From contig NC_064617.1 in assembly GCF_023898315.1 (NCBI RefSeq), forward strand, positions 620,239,000 to 620,302,999: DNA of 64,000 nucleotides. The letters run 5' to 3'. The notes below the pieces were generated by a model. It had not been told where the DNA came from. It saw only the letters and a list, made by a program, of their open reading frames with translations, and did no database searches. Source of the stretch: Schistocerca nitens. Its lineage: Eukaryota; Arthropoda; Insecta; Orthoptera; Acrididae. Made by a program: the position numbers and the translations under genes. The first letter of the stretch is position 1. The number at the start of each line of letters is the position of its first letter. This document shows positions 32,985-43,429 of the stretch, in pieces.

Positions 32985-33170
32985 TTTTACTCAAAGACAT
33001 TGATTACCATGAACTCACCCAGATCTATGATGGCCACCTGGAGATTTTAAGAGATGGGACATGGGTCTGAAGTGTAATTTCGTCACGTACAGCAATGCAT
33101 GCTCTGTAACATACTCTAGTGCTGGCCACAATGTTGATAAGGAGTTCTAGTGGTATGGCGTTCCATTCTT

Positions 33171-33378
33171 AAAAAAAAAAAAATGGTTCAAATGGCTCTG
33201 AGCACTATGGGACTCAACATCTTAGGTCATAAGTCCCCTAGAACTTAGAACTACTTAAACATAACTAACCTAAGGACATCACACACACCCATGCCCGAGG
33301 CAGGATTCGAACCTGCGACCGTAGCAGTCCCGCGGTTCCGGACTGCAGCGCCAGAACCGCACGGCCACCGTGGCCGGC
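33171..33378 (-). repeat. Locust-type tRNA SINE with A-tail
   Basis: Full length, with a 13-A run at the left (3' side as T on minus). Duplication GTTCCATTCTT at 33160-33170 and 33380-33390. Nested in the Tc1-like remnant, opposite in orientation to its neighbour at 32786. Confidence 0.95.
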
Positions 33379-34124
33379 CGTTCCATTCTTCCACCAGCGC
33401 GTTGGGCAGGTATTGGATGTCGTCAGTGAATATGGGCGTGCTGCAGTACGTCTTCCCAAAGCACCATACTAGTCTTCTATTGCATTTAAGTTGGAGGAAA
33501 TGGCAACCTAGTCCTTTCGCTGAATGTTCTCTCGTTTCAAGAACACCTCCAACTGCTATGTTACATGCAGTCGCACATTGTCATCAGAAAAAATAAGCCT
33601 GGGCCGAATGCAACCCTGGAACGGCGCAGATCGGGAAAGATTTAGATTTTTGTACGCCCATGCAGCTTTACGTCTTACATAAAACACCTGGACCAACAAA
33701 ACTACCATGATCGACAATGGTACTGGATGCGTTGCTTCTTCCCACCTCTCACCCTAAGAGACAGTGAATGTTCTCTCCTCCGAGAAGAGCGGCACGAACT
33801 CCTCGTTGGTCGAGTCCCTGTGCTCTTGGCCCCACCGCAAATGGTGCCGTCGATGTTCGGGTGGTGCTGGTCGTCGGCTAAAGGGACCACCCCAGTTATG
33901 TCACGTGCCACTGTGGAGGGTGAGATTGCTTGCCTTGCAGTCCTGTTAAACGTGGTTGCAATTGCACACGCTGTTTGCCGTGGGTCCCTTCTTGCCAGCT
34001 GCACGATGTAGCCACCATCTGCTCCAATAGCTGACTGTGGTGGAGCACCTACTCTCCTGCGGGCAGCTGTACTTGTGTTTTGGAGAACTTCCCACGCAAC
34101 AAAGCTGTGAGGAACATCGAACTC

Positions 34125-34329
34125 AGCCGGCCGGAGTGGCCGAGCGGTTAAAGGCGCTTCAGTCTGGAATTGCGTGACCGCTACGGTGGCAGGTTCGAAT
34201 CCTGCCTCAGGCATGGATGTGTGTGATGTCCTTAGGTTAGTTAGGTTTAAGTAGTTCTATGTTCTAGAGGACTTATGACCACAGCAGTGGAGTCCCATAG
34301 TGCTCAGAGCCATTTGAACCATTTGAACC
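34125..34329 (+). repeat. Locust-type tRNA SINE
   Basis: Full length, with a doubled GAACCATTT at the 3' end. Duplication AACATCGAACTC at 34113-34124 and 34330-34341. Nested in the Tc1-like remnant. Confidence 0.95.
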
Positions 34330-34639
34330 AACATCGAACTCCTGGGCTGCGGTCATCACTCTTCGTCCTGCATCCTGTTTGCCGATGATTCTTTTGCCAT
34401 CTGAAGTCATGGAGTTACTGTCTCTGAGCCATGCTGGATTGCAGACCACCACCACGAGTGCACCTTAATTGCTCGGTCAGTGACACCCACAGTCTTTTCC
34501 CGTTCCATCAACTGTCTCGTGTTGCGGGGCCAGCCTCATCAGCCTCATTTGGCGATATTCTCTTACACACGCTGACCTCGCGCGATGTGATGTCCAGTTT
34601 TCTGTGCGTAACTCTAGGACTTGTGGCAACACGATCTTA

Positions 34640-34695
34640 CATTTTTATTCATATTCATATTCATATTCATATTCATCTACATCTACATCTACATT
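34640..34695. repeat. (ATTCAT)n(CTACAT)n tail
   Basis: Hexanucleotide units at the 3' end of the LINE, probably its template-derived tail. Confidence 0.85.
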
Positions 34696-34753
34696 CATAC
34701 TCCGCAAGCCACCCAACGGTGTGTGGCGGAGGGCACCTTACGTGCCACTGTCA

Positions 34754-36940
34754 TTACCTCCCTTTCCTGTTCCAGTCGCGTATGGTTCGCGGGAAGAACG
34801 ACTGTCTGAAAGCCTCCGTGCGCGCTCTAATCTCTCTAATTTTACATTCGTGATCTCCTCGGGAGGTATAAGTAGGGGGAAGCAATATACTCGATACCTC
34901 ATCCAGAAACGCATCCTCTCGAAACCTGGCGAGCAAGCTACACCGCGATGCAGAGCGCCTCTCCTGCAGGGTCTGCCACTTGAGTTTATTAAACATCTCC
35001 GTAACGCTATCGCGGTTACCAAATAACCCTGTGACGAAACGCGCCGCTCTTCTTTGGATCTTCTCTATCTCCTCCGTCAACCCGATCTGGTACGGATCCC
35101 ACACTGATGAGCAATACTCAAGTATAGGTCGAACGAGTGTTTTGTAAGCCACCTCCTTTGTTGATGGACTACATTTTCTAAGCACTCTCACAATGAATCT
35201 CAACCTGGCACCCGCCTTACCAACAATTAATTTTATATGATCATTCCACTTCAAATCGTTCCGCACGCATACTCCCAGATATTTTACAGAAGTAACTGCT
35301 ACCAGTGTTTCTTCCGCTATCATATAATCATACAATAAAGGATCCTTCTTTCTATGTATTCGCAATACATTACATTTGTCTATGTTAAGTGACAGTTGCC
35401 ACTCCCTGCACCAAGTGCCTATCCGCTGCAGATCTTCCTGCATTTCGCTACAATTTTCTAATGCTGCAACTTCTCTGTATACTACAGCATCATCCGCGAA
35501 AAGCCGCATGGAACTTCCGACACTATCTACTAGGTCATTTATATATATTGTGAAAAGCAATGGTCCCATAACACTCCCCTGTGGCACGCCAGAGGTTACC
35601 TTAACGTCTGTAGACGTCTCTCCATTGATAACAACATGCTGTGTTCTGTTTGCTAAAAACTCTTCAATCCAGCCACACAGCTGGTCTGATATTCCGTAGG
35701 CTCTTACTTTGTTTATCAGGCGACAGTACGGAACTGTATCGAACGCCTTCCGGAAGTCAAGAAAAATAGCATCTACCTGGGAGCCTGTATCTAATATTTT
35801 CTGGGTCTCATGAACAAATAACGCGAGTTGGGTCTCACACGATCGCTGTTTCCGGAATCCATGTTGATTCCTACATAGTAGATTCTGGGTTTCCAAAAAC
35901 GACATGATACTCGAGCAAAAAACATGTTCTAAAATTCTACAACAGATCGACGTCAGAGATATAGGTCTATAGTTTTGCGCATCTGCTCGACGACCCTTCT
36001 TGAAGACTGGGACTACCTGTGCTCTTTTCCAATCATTTGGAACCCTCCGTTCCTCTAGAGACTTGCGGTACACGGCTGTTAGAAGGGGGGCAAGTTCTTT
36101 CGCGTACTCTGTGTAGAATCGAATTGGTATCCCGTCAGGTCCAGTGGACTTTCCTCTGTTGAGTGATTCCAGTTGCTTTTCTATTCCTTGGACACTTATT
36201 TCGATGTCAGCCATTTTTTCGTTTGTGCGAGGATTTAGAGGAGGAACTGCAGTGCGGTCTTCCTCTGTGAAACAGCTTTGGAAAAAGGTGTTTAGTATTT
36301 CAGATTTACGCGTGTCATCCTCTGTTTCAATGCCATCATCATCCCGGAGTGTCTGGATATGCTGTTTCGAGCCACTTACTGATTTAACGTAAGACCAGAA
36401 CTTCCTAGGATTTTCTGTCAAGTCTGTACATAGAATTTTACTTTCGAATTCACTGAACGCTTCTCGCATAGCCCTCCTTACGCTAACTTTGACATCGCTT
36501 AGCTTCTGTTTGTCTGAGAGGTTTTGGCTGCGTTTAAACTTGGAGTGAAGCTCTCTTTGCTTTCGCAGTAGTTTCCTAACTTTGTTGTTGTACCACGGTG
36601 GGTTTTTCCCGTCCCTCACAGTTTTACTTGGCACGTACCTGTCTAAAACGCATTTTACGATTGCCTTGAACTTTTTCCATAAACACTCAACATTGTCAGT
36701 GTCGGAACAGAAATTTTCGTTTTGATCTGTTAGGTAGTCTGAAATCTGCCTTCTATTACTCTTGCTAAACAGATAAACCTTCCTCCCTTTTTTTATATTC
36801 CTATTAACTTCCATATTCAGGGATGCTACAACGGCCTTATGATCACTGATTCCCTGTTCTGCACTTACAGAGTCGAAAAGTTCGGGTCTGTTTGTTATCA
36901 GTAGGTCCAAGATGTTATCTCCACGAGTAGCTATTATGTT
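34754..36940 (-). CDS. LINE ORF2 protein: endonuclease tail and reverse transcriptase
   Basis: An open frame of about 728 codons starts after a stop near 36945; it has no ATG at the start because the element is truncated. Using the TTG at 36910 as residue 1, the end of the AP-endonuclease is visible (LDLLITNRPELFDS, SDH at 22-24). A linker region runs to about 240, then NYRPISLTS at 313-321, motif A AIFLDFRKAFD at 381-391, motif B TSGVPQGSVMGP at 439-450 and the active site RLFADDAVV at 469-477. Thumb-like LNIDKCNVL and SVKYLGV blocks follow, then the C-terminal FFPRTIRDWN near 705. The enzyme copies element RNA into DNA at nicked targets. All reverse-transcriptase residues look intact, but the missing endonuclease start makes this copy unable to move by itself. 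Confidence 0.9.
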   Translation of the reverse strand, partial: NIIATRGDNILDLLITNRPELFDSVSAEQGISDHKAVVASLNMEVNRNIKKGRKVYLFSKSNRRQISDYLTDQNENFCSDTDNVECLWKKFKAIVKCVLDRYVPSKTVRDGKNPPWYNNKVRKLLRKQRELHSKFKRSQNLSDKQKLSDVKVSVRRAMREAFSEFESKILCTDLTENPRKFWSYVKSVSGSKQHIQTLRDDDGIETEDDTRKSEILNTFFQSCFTEEDRTAVPPLNPRTNEKMADIEISVQGIEKQLESLNRGKSTGPDGIPIRFYTEYAKELAPLLTAVYRKSLEERRVPNDWKRAQVVPVFKKGRRADAQNYRPISLTSICCRILEHVFCSSIMSFLETQNLLCRNQHGFRKQRSCETQLALFVHETQKILDTGSQVDAIFLDFRKAFDTVPYCRLINKVRAYGISDQLCGWIEEFLANRTQHVVINGETSTDVKVTSGVPQGSVMGPLLFTIYINDLVDSVGSSMRLFADDAVVYREVAALENCSEMQEDLQRIGTWCREWQLSLNIDKCNVLRIHRKKDPLLYDYMIAEETLVAVTSVKYLGVCVRNDLKWNDHIKLIVGKAGARLRFIVRVLRKCSPSTKEVAYKTLVRPILEYCSSVWDPYQIGLTEEIEKIQRRAARFVTGLFGNRDSVTEMFNKLKWQTLQERRSASRCSLLARFREDAFLDEVSSILLPPTYTSRGDHECKIREIRARTEAFRQSFFPRTIRDWNRKGR

Positions 36941-37139
36941 ATCTTACTTTATCTCGTCCTTAGTTTATGGGAGCAGTGTACAATATACCCTTGATATTAC
37001 GTGGCAGTAGTCACATGAAAGACTTGAAGCTATAATCAAGTCTAACAAAAGAAAAAAGAAAAAAACGCGCACTGCGAAGTCATTATCCGAATGGGACGGA
37101 AATCGATATATGTTATATGCATGTACAGGCAAATAAATG

Positions 37140-37845
37140 ACATCGATTTCAGAAAAAATGGGTTATTTCTTCAAGAGAAGGAGTTTCAAAAATTGAGGAA
37201 GTCAATAACTCGTTGGTCCACGTCTGGCCCTTATGTAAGCAGTTATTCGGTTTGGCATTGATTGATAGTGTTGACAGAGTTGCTGGATAGCCTCTTGAGG
37301 GATATTGTGCGAAACTCTGTCCAACTGACGTGTTAGATTGTCAAAATCCCGAGATGGTTGTAGAGCCACGCCCACAATTCTCCAAACGTTCTCAATTGGG
37401 GAGAGACCTGGCGACCTTGCTGGCCATGACAGGGCTTGGCAAGCACGAAAGCAAACAGTATAAGCTTTCCCCGTGTGCGGTTGGGCATTATCATACTGGA
37501 GTGTAAGCCCGGGATGGCTTGTCGTGAAGTGTAACAAAATGTTGTGCAAAACGTACCGCTGTGCTGTAGGGTGCCGCGGATGACAACCAAAGGGGTTTTG
37601 CTATGAAAAGAAATGTCACTCCCGACCATAATGTCTGGTTTTGAGGCCATATGGTGTTCGACAGTCAGATTGGTATCCAACTTCTGTCCGGAAAGTCTCC
37701 AGACATTTCTTCAGCCTGGAAACTCACTGACTTGAGTAGAATTGTCTTCCGTGATGGTTCCCGCTGTGCACCGATCCCCGACGGCCAGCAACGACGTGTC
37801 TGGAGATTCTACATACAGTGGTGGGATCCTAAACTGAATGACCTA
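37140..37845 (-). mobile_element. Tc1-like transposon, C-terminal half
   Basis: Minus-strand blocks: TPLVVIRGTLQHSG, then in the next frame MHNILLHFTTSHPGLTLQYD and NAQPHTGKAYTV (DNARPHT-type catalytic Asp kept), then LSWPARSPGLSPIENVWRIV (SPDLSPIEH.W block with Asp replaced by Gly, Glu kept). It continues DNLTRQLDRVSHNIPQE and IQQLCQHYQSMPNRITAYI to RARRGPTSY and a stop. It has at least two frame changes and lacks the DNA-binding domain. The frame 37549-37202 is open for 115 codons. Confidence 0.82.
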
Positions 37846-37869
37846 TCAGCAGTGATGTATCAGTTTCAT

Positions 37870-38773
37870 AAGCTAAGGTTGCAAAATACTGACACGAATG
37901 ATTTACAGAAGGCTAGAAAAACTGATAGAAGCTCACATCGGAGATTATCAGTTTAGGTTCTGTAAAACTGTAGGAACACGCGAGGCAGTACTGGCCCTAT
38001 GTCGTAACTTAGGAGATAGGTTAGAGAAACGCAAACCTCAGTCTATAGAGTTTCCAGGCTTATTGAAAGCTTTGTCATTGCTGACTGCACTACACTTTAT
38101 GAAATTATTAAGGTGATAGGAGTAATAGACAGGGAGCGAAAGGTTACGTACAACCTGTACAGAAACCAGACAAGCGACATGAATCAGTAGAAATGGTGGA
38201 GAGTGGTTGTAGCCTACCCCAGATGTTCTACAGTCTGTACATTGAGCAAACAGTAAAGGAATTCAAAGAAAAATTTGGAGAACGAATGAAAGTTGAGAGA
38301 GAAGAAATAAAAATGTACTTTTTTGCCTATGACATTGTAATTATTCAGAGACAGAGAAGGACGTAAAAAGAGAGCAGTTGAACGTAATGGATAGTATTTT
38401 AAGCGGGGACATAACATGAACATCAAGGAAAGCAAATAAAGTAATAGACTGTACTCACATCATATCGTTTTTGAAGGAGGGTCATTGGTTAAAACTGAAT
38501 ATAATTTTAAAATTTATGAAGCTCTATCTGAACGTATTTATCTTGAGTGTAGCTTAGTATGGACGTAAAACGTGGGAAATAAGTAGTTCTGACCAGGAGA
38601 AAGTAGTTGCTTTTGGTGTATGATTTTACAGAGGAATACTGAAGATGGAAGAGGTAGATTGCGTAATCAATGAAGTACTAATGAATCAAATTCAGGAGGA
38701 AAGAAATGTATGTCACAACTTGACTGAAAGAAGAGTCTGTTGACATCACATATTGGAGATATCAAACTGTTCG

Positions 38774-38818
<45 letters not shown>

Positions 38819-38995
38819 GGGTGGGGTGGTAGGGGGAAGGTAAAAACTGTAAAGGGAGACCAAGGTTTGTACACAGGAATCAGGTAACATGGATGTTGGC
38901 TACTATAGTTATTCGGAGATAAAGTGCCTTGCACATGAGTGAGTAGAACGGAGAGCCGCATTTGACAAGTCTTCGGACTGAAGACCACAACAGCA
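37870..38995 (+). mobile_element. RTE-like LINE, strongly decayed 3' half
   Basis: It follows the family of 1-786: LEKLIEAHIGDYQFRFCKTV (QFGFR-type block) and REAVLAL, then the active-site region where ADDIVIL-type sequence has become AYDIVII. NIKESK and CTH-type remnants follow, then a GSETWTI-like region, LTERRVC and the end ACTGAAGACCACAACAGC (38970-38990), which parallels the (CAA)n end at 750-786. A (GT)n tract has expanded inside it at 38776-38815. Many stops. Confidence 0.75.
38776..38815. repeat. (GT)n microsatellite
   Basis: About 20 GT units inside the decayed LINE. Confidence 0.95.
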
Positions 38996-39344
38996 CGAAG
39001 ATCTAAAAATATTTGTTGACGAGGAGAATAGGTATGTGTAGAGAATGTGTGAAAGCGCTATATCTCGTGTTCAGCGGTTTAGTAGATTTACTCAATGCAG
39101 TTCCGTTGACGAGGTGAGATGATTAGCAAATAGGCGATGGCTAACCATAGTGATATTACATTTCTGTGAAGTGAGGTGGTGTTAATTCTTAGTGGTAGAA
39201 CGGAAGTCGAAGGTACAGAGTCGATTGTTAGTGTCCTTAATGACAATTGTTTAGGTTTTGACGAGGACTGTTTGTGCTTGAGTATCAGTTGAATCATTTC
39301 TGAGCATGTTGTTTGAAATTGCGGGCCACCGCAGCCGAAATTCC

Positions 39345-39475
39345 ACATTTTGAATGAAATTATCCGCACTGGCTGTAAAATACATTTTATTAAAATTCAC
39401 GGCCGGTTTTGCGAAACCTGTCCTGACTTTTATTAGAAGATACTTTACAGCCAGTGTGAATCATTTCATTCAGAG
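39345..39475. repeat. Hairpin-forming repeat with 30-bp arms
   Basis: GAATGAAAT...CACTGGCTGTAAAAT on the left pairs with TACTTTACAGCCAGTGTG...CATTTCATTC on the right, with a ~70-bp loop containing GCGAAACCTGTC. Possibly a small MITE or a hairpin-ended SINE-like unit. Confidence 0.65.
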
Positions 39476-40368
39476 TCTGCTTCATTTTTATTAGAGTGAA
39501 GAGATGACAAATATCCTGACAGTACATGCAACTGTGTAACTTTACGAAGTCACTACGGGATCTTATTTCATATGTATGCGGGACATTTTAACACTTTTTG
39601 AATAAACGATTCCAAACTGACCCTGCGTCACAACGCCTCGAAACTGGAATACTGGGACACCGATACATACTACAATGGCCTCCTTATTCCTGCCATTTTG
39701 ACGGGACGTGGGACTGAAATTGCGCTAATCTTATCTCTTTCTGTACAAGACACGCAAGGCAAGCCACGAAGTACTGGAGCAGTTATCAGTCAACGAAATA
39801 CAGCGGTTACGAGCGTCTAGATAAGGAGCTGTCGCAAAGTCGGCTTGGACGGACTGGTTGCGGTTAGCGTCAAGTGGCGGGAGGTCGGCCACGACTTTTA
39901 AAGAGTTGCTCGGGCGGTCAGTGCGCCTGCGTCACGCATCGCCTCACCGACCGGCAGTACCTGGCGTCTTCCGTTCTTTCACATCGGATTTCGTCTAGTG
40001 CTTATATTCGTTGAATTACAAAAGATTTTCAGTCATCTTAATTGATGTATTGTTCACAGTCTATGAAACAGAAACATTTATAACCAAACAAGGCATACTG
40101 TGTGTATGGTCAGAACTGCATTAACTCCATGGAAATGAACCAAAGTGCAAGAGAATGTTGGTAGAGGTCTCAGTGTCATGCACATAAAGCTGGACACCAC
40201 ATGACGTTAGTTCAGCATGAGCGTACTGCCAAATGGGACTGGCCCAGCGAGATGAGGCAGTTGAAGGAATCGGAAAAGACAGAAAGTGTCCACGAGCGAG
40301 CTGTTACGCTGCACTTTGGTGGTGTTCTTCATTATAAGATGGGCCGTGAAGAACATATGCATGATATG
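39476..40368. other. No recognised feature; GC-rich patch at 39780-39990
   Basis: Otherwise featureless. The 39780-39990 segment is CpG-rich and contains TTTTAAAG about 24 bp before an arthropod-initiator-like GGTCAGTGC, on plus. This may be an element promoter or chance. Confidence 0.4.
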
Positions 40369-41623
40369 CTACCAGTCACAATAAAAGGTTATTTATTCGT
40401 CACATGACAGGTTTCGGGCTTGCTCCTCTACCGTATCTTCCTTCGTCGCCGGCGTTGTCGTTGTTGCCGTGAGGCACCGTTATACCAAGTGGAAAGGTGC
40501 GTCGATCTTAGAGCATAAGATATGGTAACCTTAAGTCATTGACAACACACAACGGTCACGGTAGCACCTGATTCCAGAATAGCTGCAGTAGTTAGAATCT
40601 ACGAACTACCCCCTCTCGACTAGGTCTCCAAAACTTAACTCGTAACGAGATCCCTTCGAAGCAAATTGTCATAAAGATCGTCTATAAAGGTTTCGTACAA
40701 CGATAAGAAATGTTACACTTTGTGGAATAATGACAGATACGACCATACCGTCTTGTTTCTTCTGTTTTATTTAACGTAACTTTACTCACAGTTTTATTTC
40801 GGATTCACCACTCATTCACACTCTGATGTGGAGTACGTGCGAGGGTCTGAACCCTAACTCCCAAGTTCCATCGAAACCCTTTGATGAACAGTTTTGGTTG
40901 CTCGACACCAACAGTCAATGATAATGATACAGTATTTTGTAATTGACTCTTCTAGTTTAGCCACCGCCCTCCACATAAATTGGAGCCAGCCTACGCGATA
41001 TAATTTAAAAAAAAAAAAAAATCTCAATACCGCGTCCCTCGTGAGATGCGTATAGATTTATCCCGGAAATGACCGCCCTGTAAGAGTACTCAATTTAATG
41101 ACCACACTTCGCTATCCGCGATTTCGTGTAACTATATTTCCTTTTGTTACTCTGATCGTATACCGTAGATATTTAAACCTCGCCCCTATATTTTTTCACA
41201 GCGCACAATTAGCACTTCTTTACTTGTTTATTTCTAAGAGTAAACGAAAAAATGACGCCATATCATCGGCTTCGACGATGTAAAGCAAAACACCTCAATA
41301 TGCCCATCCTTTATTCATGCAATATTATATATAAATATACAGACAGGACCGAAAGATCGATCTCTTTACCGTAAACAATAGAGGCAAATATGCTATTCAG
41401 GTTCCGTTACATCTATCTTGACTCGTATTGTTACACTCCCATCTTCAGGTTTTTATAAATTCGTGTACATGTTTTATATTGGAGATCACTGTACAAATAA
41501 AAAAAATGATTTGCTGGTGACTAAAGATATAAATATGTACATGAATGTATAAACACTTGAAGATGGGAGCAAGCCCGAAACCTGTCGTGTGACAAATAAA
41601 TAACCTTTTATTGTGACTGGTAG
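40369..41623. mobile_element. Element with 55-57-bp terminal inverted repeats
   Basis: The left end (40369-40425) reads CTACCAGTCACAATAAAAGG, TTATTTATTCGTCACATGAC and AGGTTTCGGGCTTGCTC. The reverse complement of the right end (41567-41623) is the same except two differences (TTTGTCACACGAC). The 1.14-kb interior has no frame longer than about 60 codons and no recognised gene, so it is non-autonomous or two related short elements in inverted array. The right end continues inward into a hammerhead-like core (41553-41590). Confidence 0.7.
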
Positions 41624-41689
41624 CGGAAATTTTTCTACACCCTTTAAAAGAACAGCCACGGAGTTCAACAGCATCCAGTATGCATAAAA

Positions 41690-42835
41690 TTCACATATGC
41701 ATGACTTTACATGGGAAGGAATCATTGGTAAACTGGAAGAAGGATTAAGAATGGCAAGTGTGGCCCAGGGGTCTAGCATTGTATGGGAAGTGTTCTGTTC
41801 CACACCCACTGCTGCCTGAAGAAAGTGAGTTGGTGAACCACGGTCAACTACTACAGCAGGTGACCGTAACATTGTGCAGTAGACAAGAAAGGACCCACGT
41901 CAGACAGAGGATGCAATTTAAATCACATTTAGCGAGACTCCAAAACACAAAATGTCACGCTCCACAGTGGCACAGCGACTGTTTTTGTGTGGTCTCTTCT
42001 CCCGACGATCAGTACGTTGTGTTATGTTGACAACTGTCACTGTGGCTCACACATGACTGTCGTCCACATCTTGCTGGTCTACCCACTTTTAGCTCCTCTG
42101 CGTCGGACTTTTAACCTTCCCAGCACCCTACCTTCGGTGTTGGGCGACAATGCCTCAACAGCAGATTTAGTTTTACATTTTGCTCGCGAGGGGGAGTTTT
42201 TATCGTACCATCTTAGGGCGGGCGGGCATGCAGCCTTTCCTCCGAGGCCGCCATCCTCCCTCCATTTTAACTCTGTCGCACTTTCTTTACATCTGTTTGT
42301 CTTGGTGGTCACCTTTTCTCTACATGTGCTCATCTCCCCTTGTCTTTTTGGGATGGACATTTTCATGTGTCGTAGAGTGGCTGGCTGATCCTCTTTTATT
42401 ATTGTGATCAGCCAGCCCAGACCATCTGTTCTATGGTTTTAATAACTTCTTTTACTTTGCTTGTGGTGTATGTTTTCCCCGTTTTTTGTTCGTTCCATTC
42501 GTTTTCTTCCTTTATACCCCAAACCAAACAACCAACACCTGCAACAAGCGGCACCGTTTCCGATGATGCATTGGACTGGACGAACGAATACTTGGGTCGA
42601 TTGCTCTTCTCTGATGGAAGAAGATTGAGTATGAGTAGCGATTCTTAACGTATACTCATTTGGTGAGCGATGGGAACACATAATGCGACGAGGAACATTG
42701 TCGAACATAATGATTTTGGTGCTCTGGGTGTCATGGTATGGGGAGACATTATGTTTACATGGACTCACTGATTTCCACATCTCTGAACACAGTACACTCA
42801 CCAGTGTGGCAATGAACTCCTTCAAAATATATTTC
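41690..42835 (+). mobile_element. Tc1-like transposon split by a LINE fragment
   Basis: The N-terminal part at 41700-42012 reads GIIGKLEEGLRMASVAQGSS, then RDPRQTA-like remnants, RSTVAQRLFLCGLFSRRS (paired helix-turn-helix and linker). The catalytic start resumes at 42560: ALDWTNEYLGRLLFSDGRR (HW..EW..VLFSDES-like, first Asp kept), IVEHNDFGALGVMVWGDI. Between them lie about 530 bp of unrelated LINE 3' sequence. The C-terminal catalytic half is missing. Confidence 0.72.
42013..42544 (+). mobile_element. LINE 3'-end fragment (I/R1/jockey-like) inside the Tc1-like element
   Basis: The translation has VTVAHILLVYPLLAPLRRTF, then NLPSTLPSVLGDNASTADLV with LHFAREGEF. This is the end block (V.HILL.CP......R..L....ILGD) of insect LINE ORF2. 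A pyrimidine-rich 3' UTR follows, ending in ACCAAACAACCAACA. Limits are set by where Tc1 similarity stops and resumes. Confidence 0.6.
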
Positions 42836-43429
42836 TTTTCAGGCCTGCTTTCAGCCCTGAGTTCATTTTTATGGCGCAGGCGAAGGAACTCATGGAACGA
42901 GAGGATGTTTGGAGATGAACTGGCATGTTTTTCCGTCCGTGTTGATCACACATCCTTTTACGAACCGTGTCCCACTTTTGTAATGTCGAGGGCACCATAA
43001 TGTCCAAGGGACCATCACAAATCGAGCAGACTTCAGTGTTATTCTTGTCTTTGAACAAAAATGTCGTTCCTGTTCGTTCCAAGGCGTATTTCTTTCAGTT
43101 ACTTTCTGTACTGCACTATAGTAGTTCTTTGTATGTATTTTCGAAGTTTCATCGAGCTATGTTACTTCGCGGTGACGTACCATGTGAAACTTACTTTCGT
43201 TCTGAAGTTTGGCACTCCAGTGTACAACTCTACAACCTGAAGATTTCCAACGAACGAAATCGATCGTAATGCAATAAATGTGTAATGCCACAATTGAGGT
43301 GATTTTTATCGAAGGTTGACATCAGTGTCAGCTATGGACCTCAAAATGATCAAGATTATTTTCTACCTGGTATGTGACCTACACACCTTTCATTTATTTA
43401 GCGTAGGACACAATAATAGACTGCAGCCG
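42836..43429. other. No recognised feature
   Basis: Overlapping frames on both strands (for example 43082-42822 minus with two Cys pairs) have no recognisable identity. Confidence 0.4.

Larger units (their letters stand above)
32629..34460 (-). mobile_element. Tc1-like transposon remnant carrying three SINE insertions
   Basis: The minus-strand reading, skipping the SINEs, gives KRIIGKQDAGRRVMTAAQEF (34400-34340), then after the 34125 SINE LARRDPRQTACAIATTFNRT and AISPSTVARDI, a degenerate catalytic part, and near 33400-33100 EEWNAIPLELL followed by a C-terminal block. The order matches Tc1-like transposases of the RDPRQTA/STVARRL type. A possible terminal repeat CACTGGCGTGCAAAATTT starts at 32629; its partner was not found. 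Stops are numerous. The three SINEs (32786, 33171, 34125) account for about a third of its length. Confidence 0.75.
34640..36945 (-). mobile_element. CR1/L2/jockey-group LINE, 5'-truncated, open ORF2
   Basis: The element ends on the left in a simple-repeat tail, (ATTCAT)n then (CTACAT)n, about 34640-34695 on plus. It is cut on the right inside the endonuclease. The 3' UTR (GTGTGGCGGAGGGCACC on plus) is short. The reverse-transcriptase ORF is intact over 718 codons. 5' truncation plus an undamaged frame suggest a comparatively recent insertion. Confidence 0.85.

Noticed and set aside
33702..34214. 170-codon minus-strand protein
   Set aside because: Its start is a SINE head and the rest is a decayed Tc1-like transposase, so it is not a host gene.
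39780..39990. Promoter on plus (TTTTAAAG and GGTCAGTGC)
   Set aside because: The spacing is short, no gene follows on plus, and nothing but base composition supports it.
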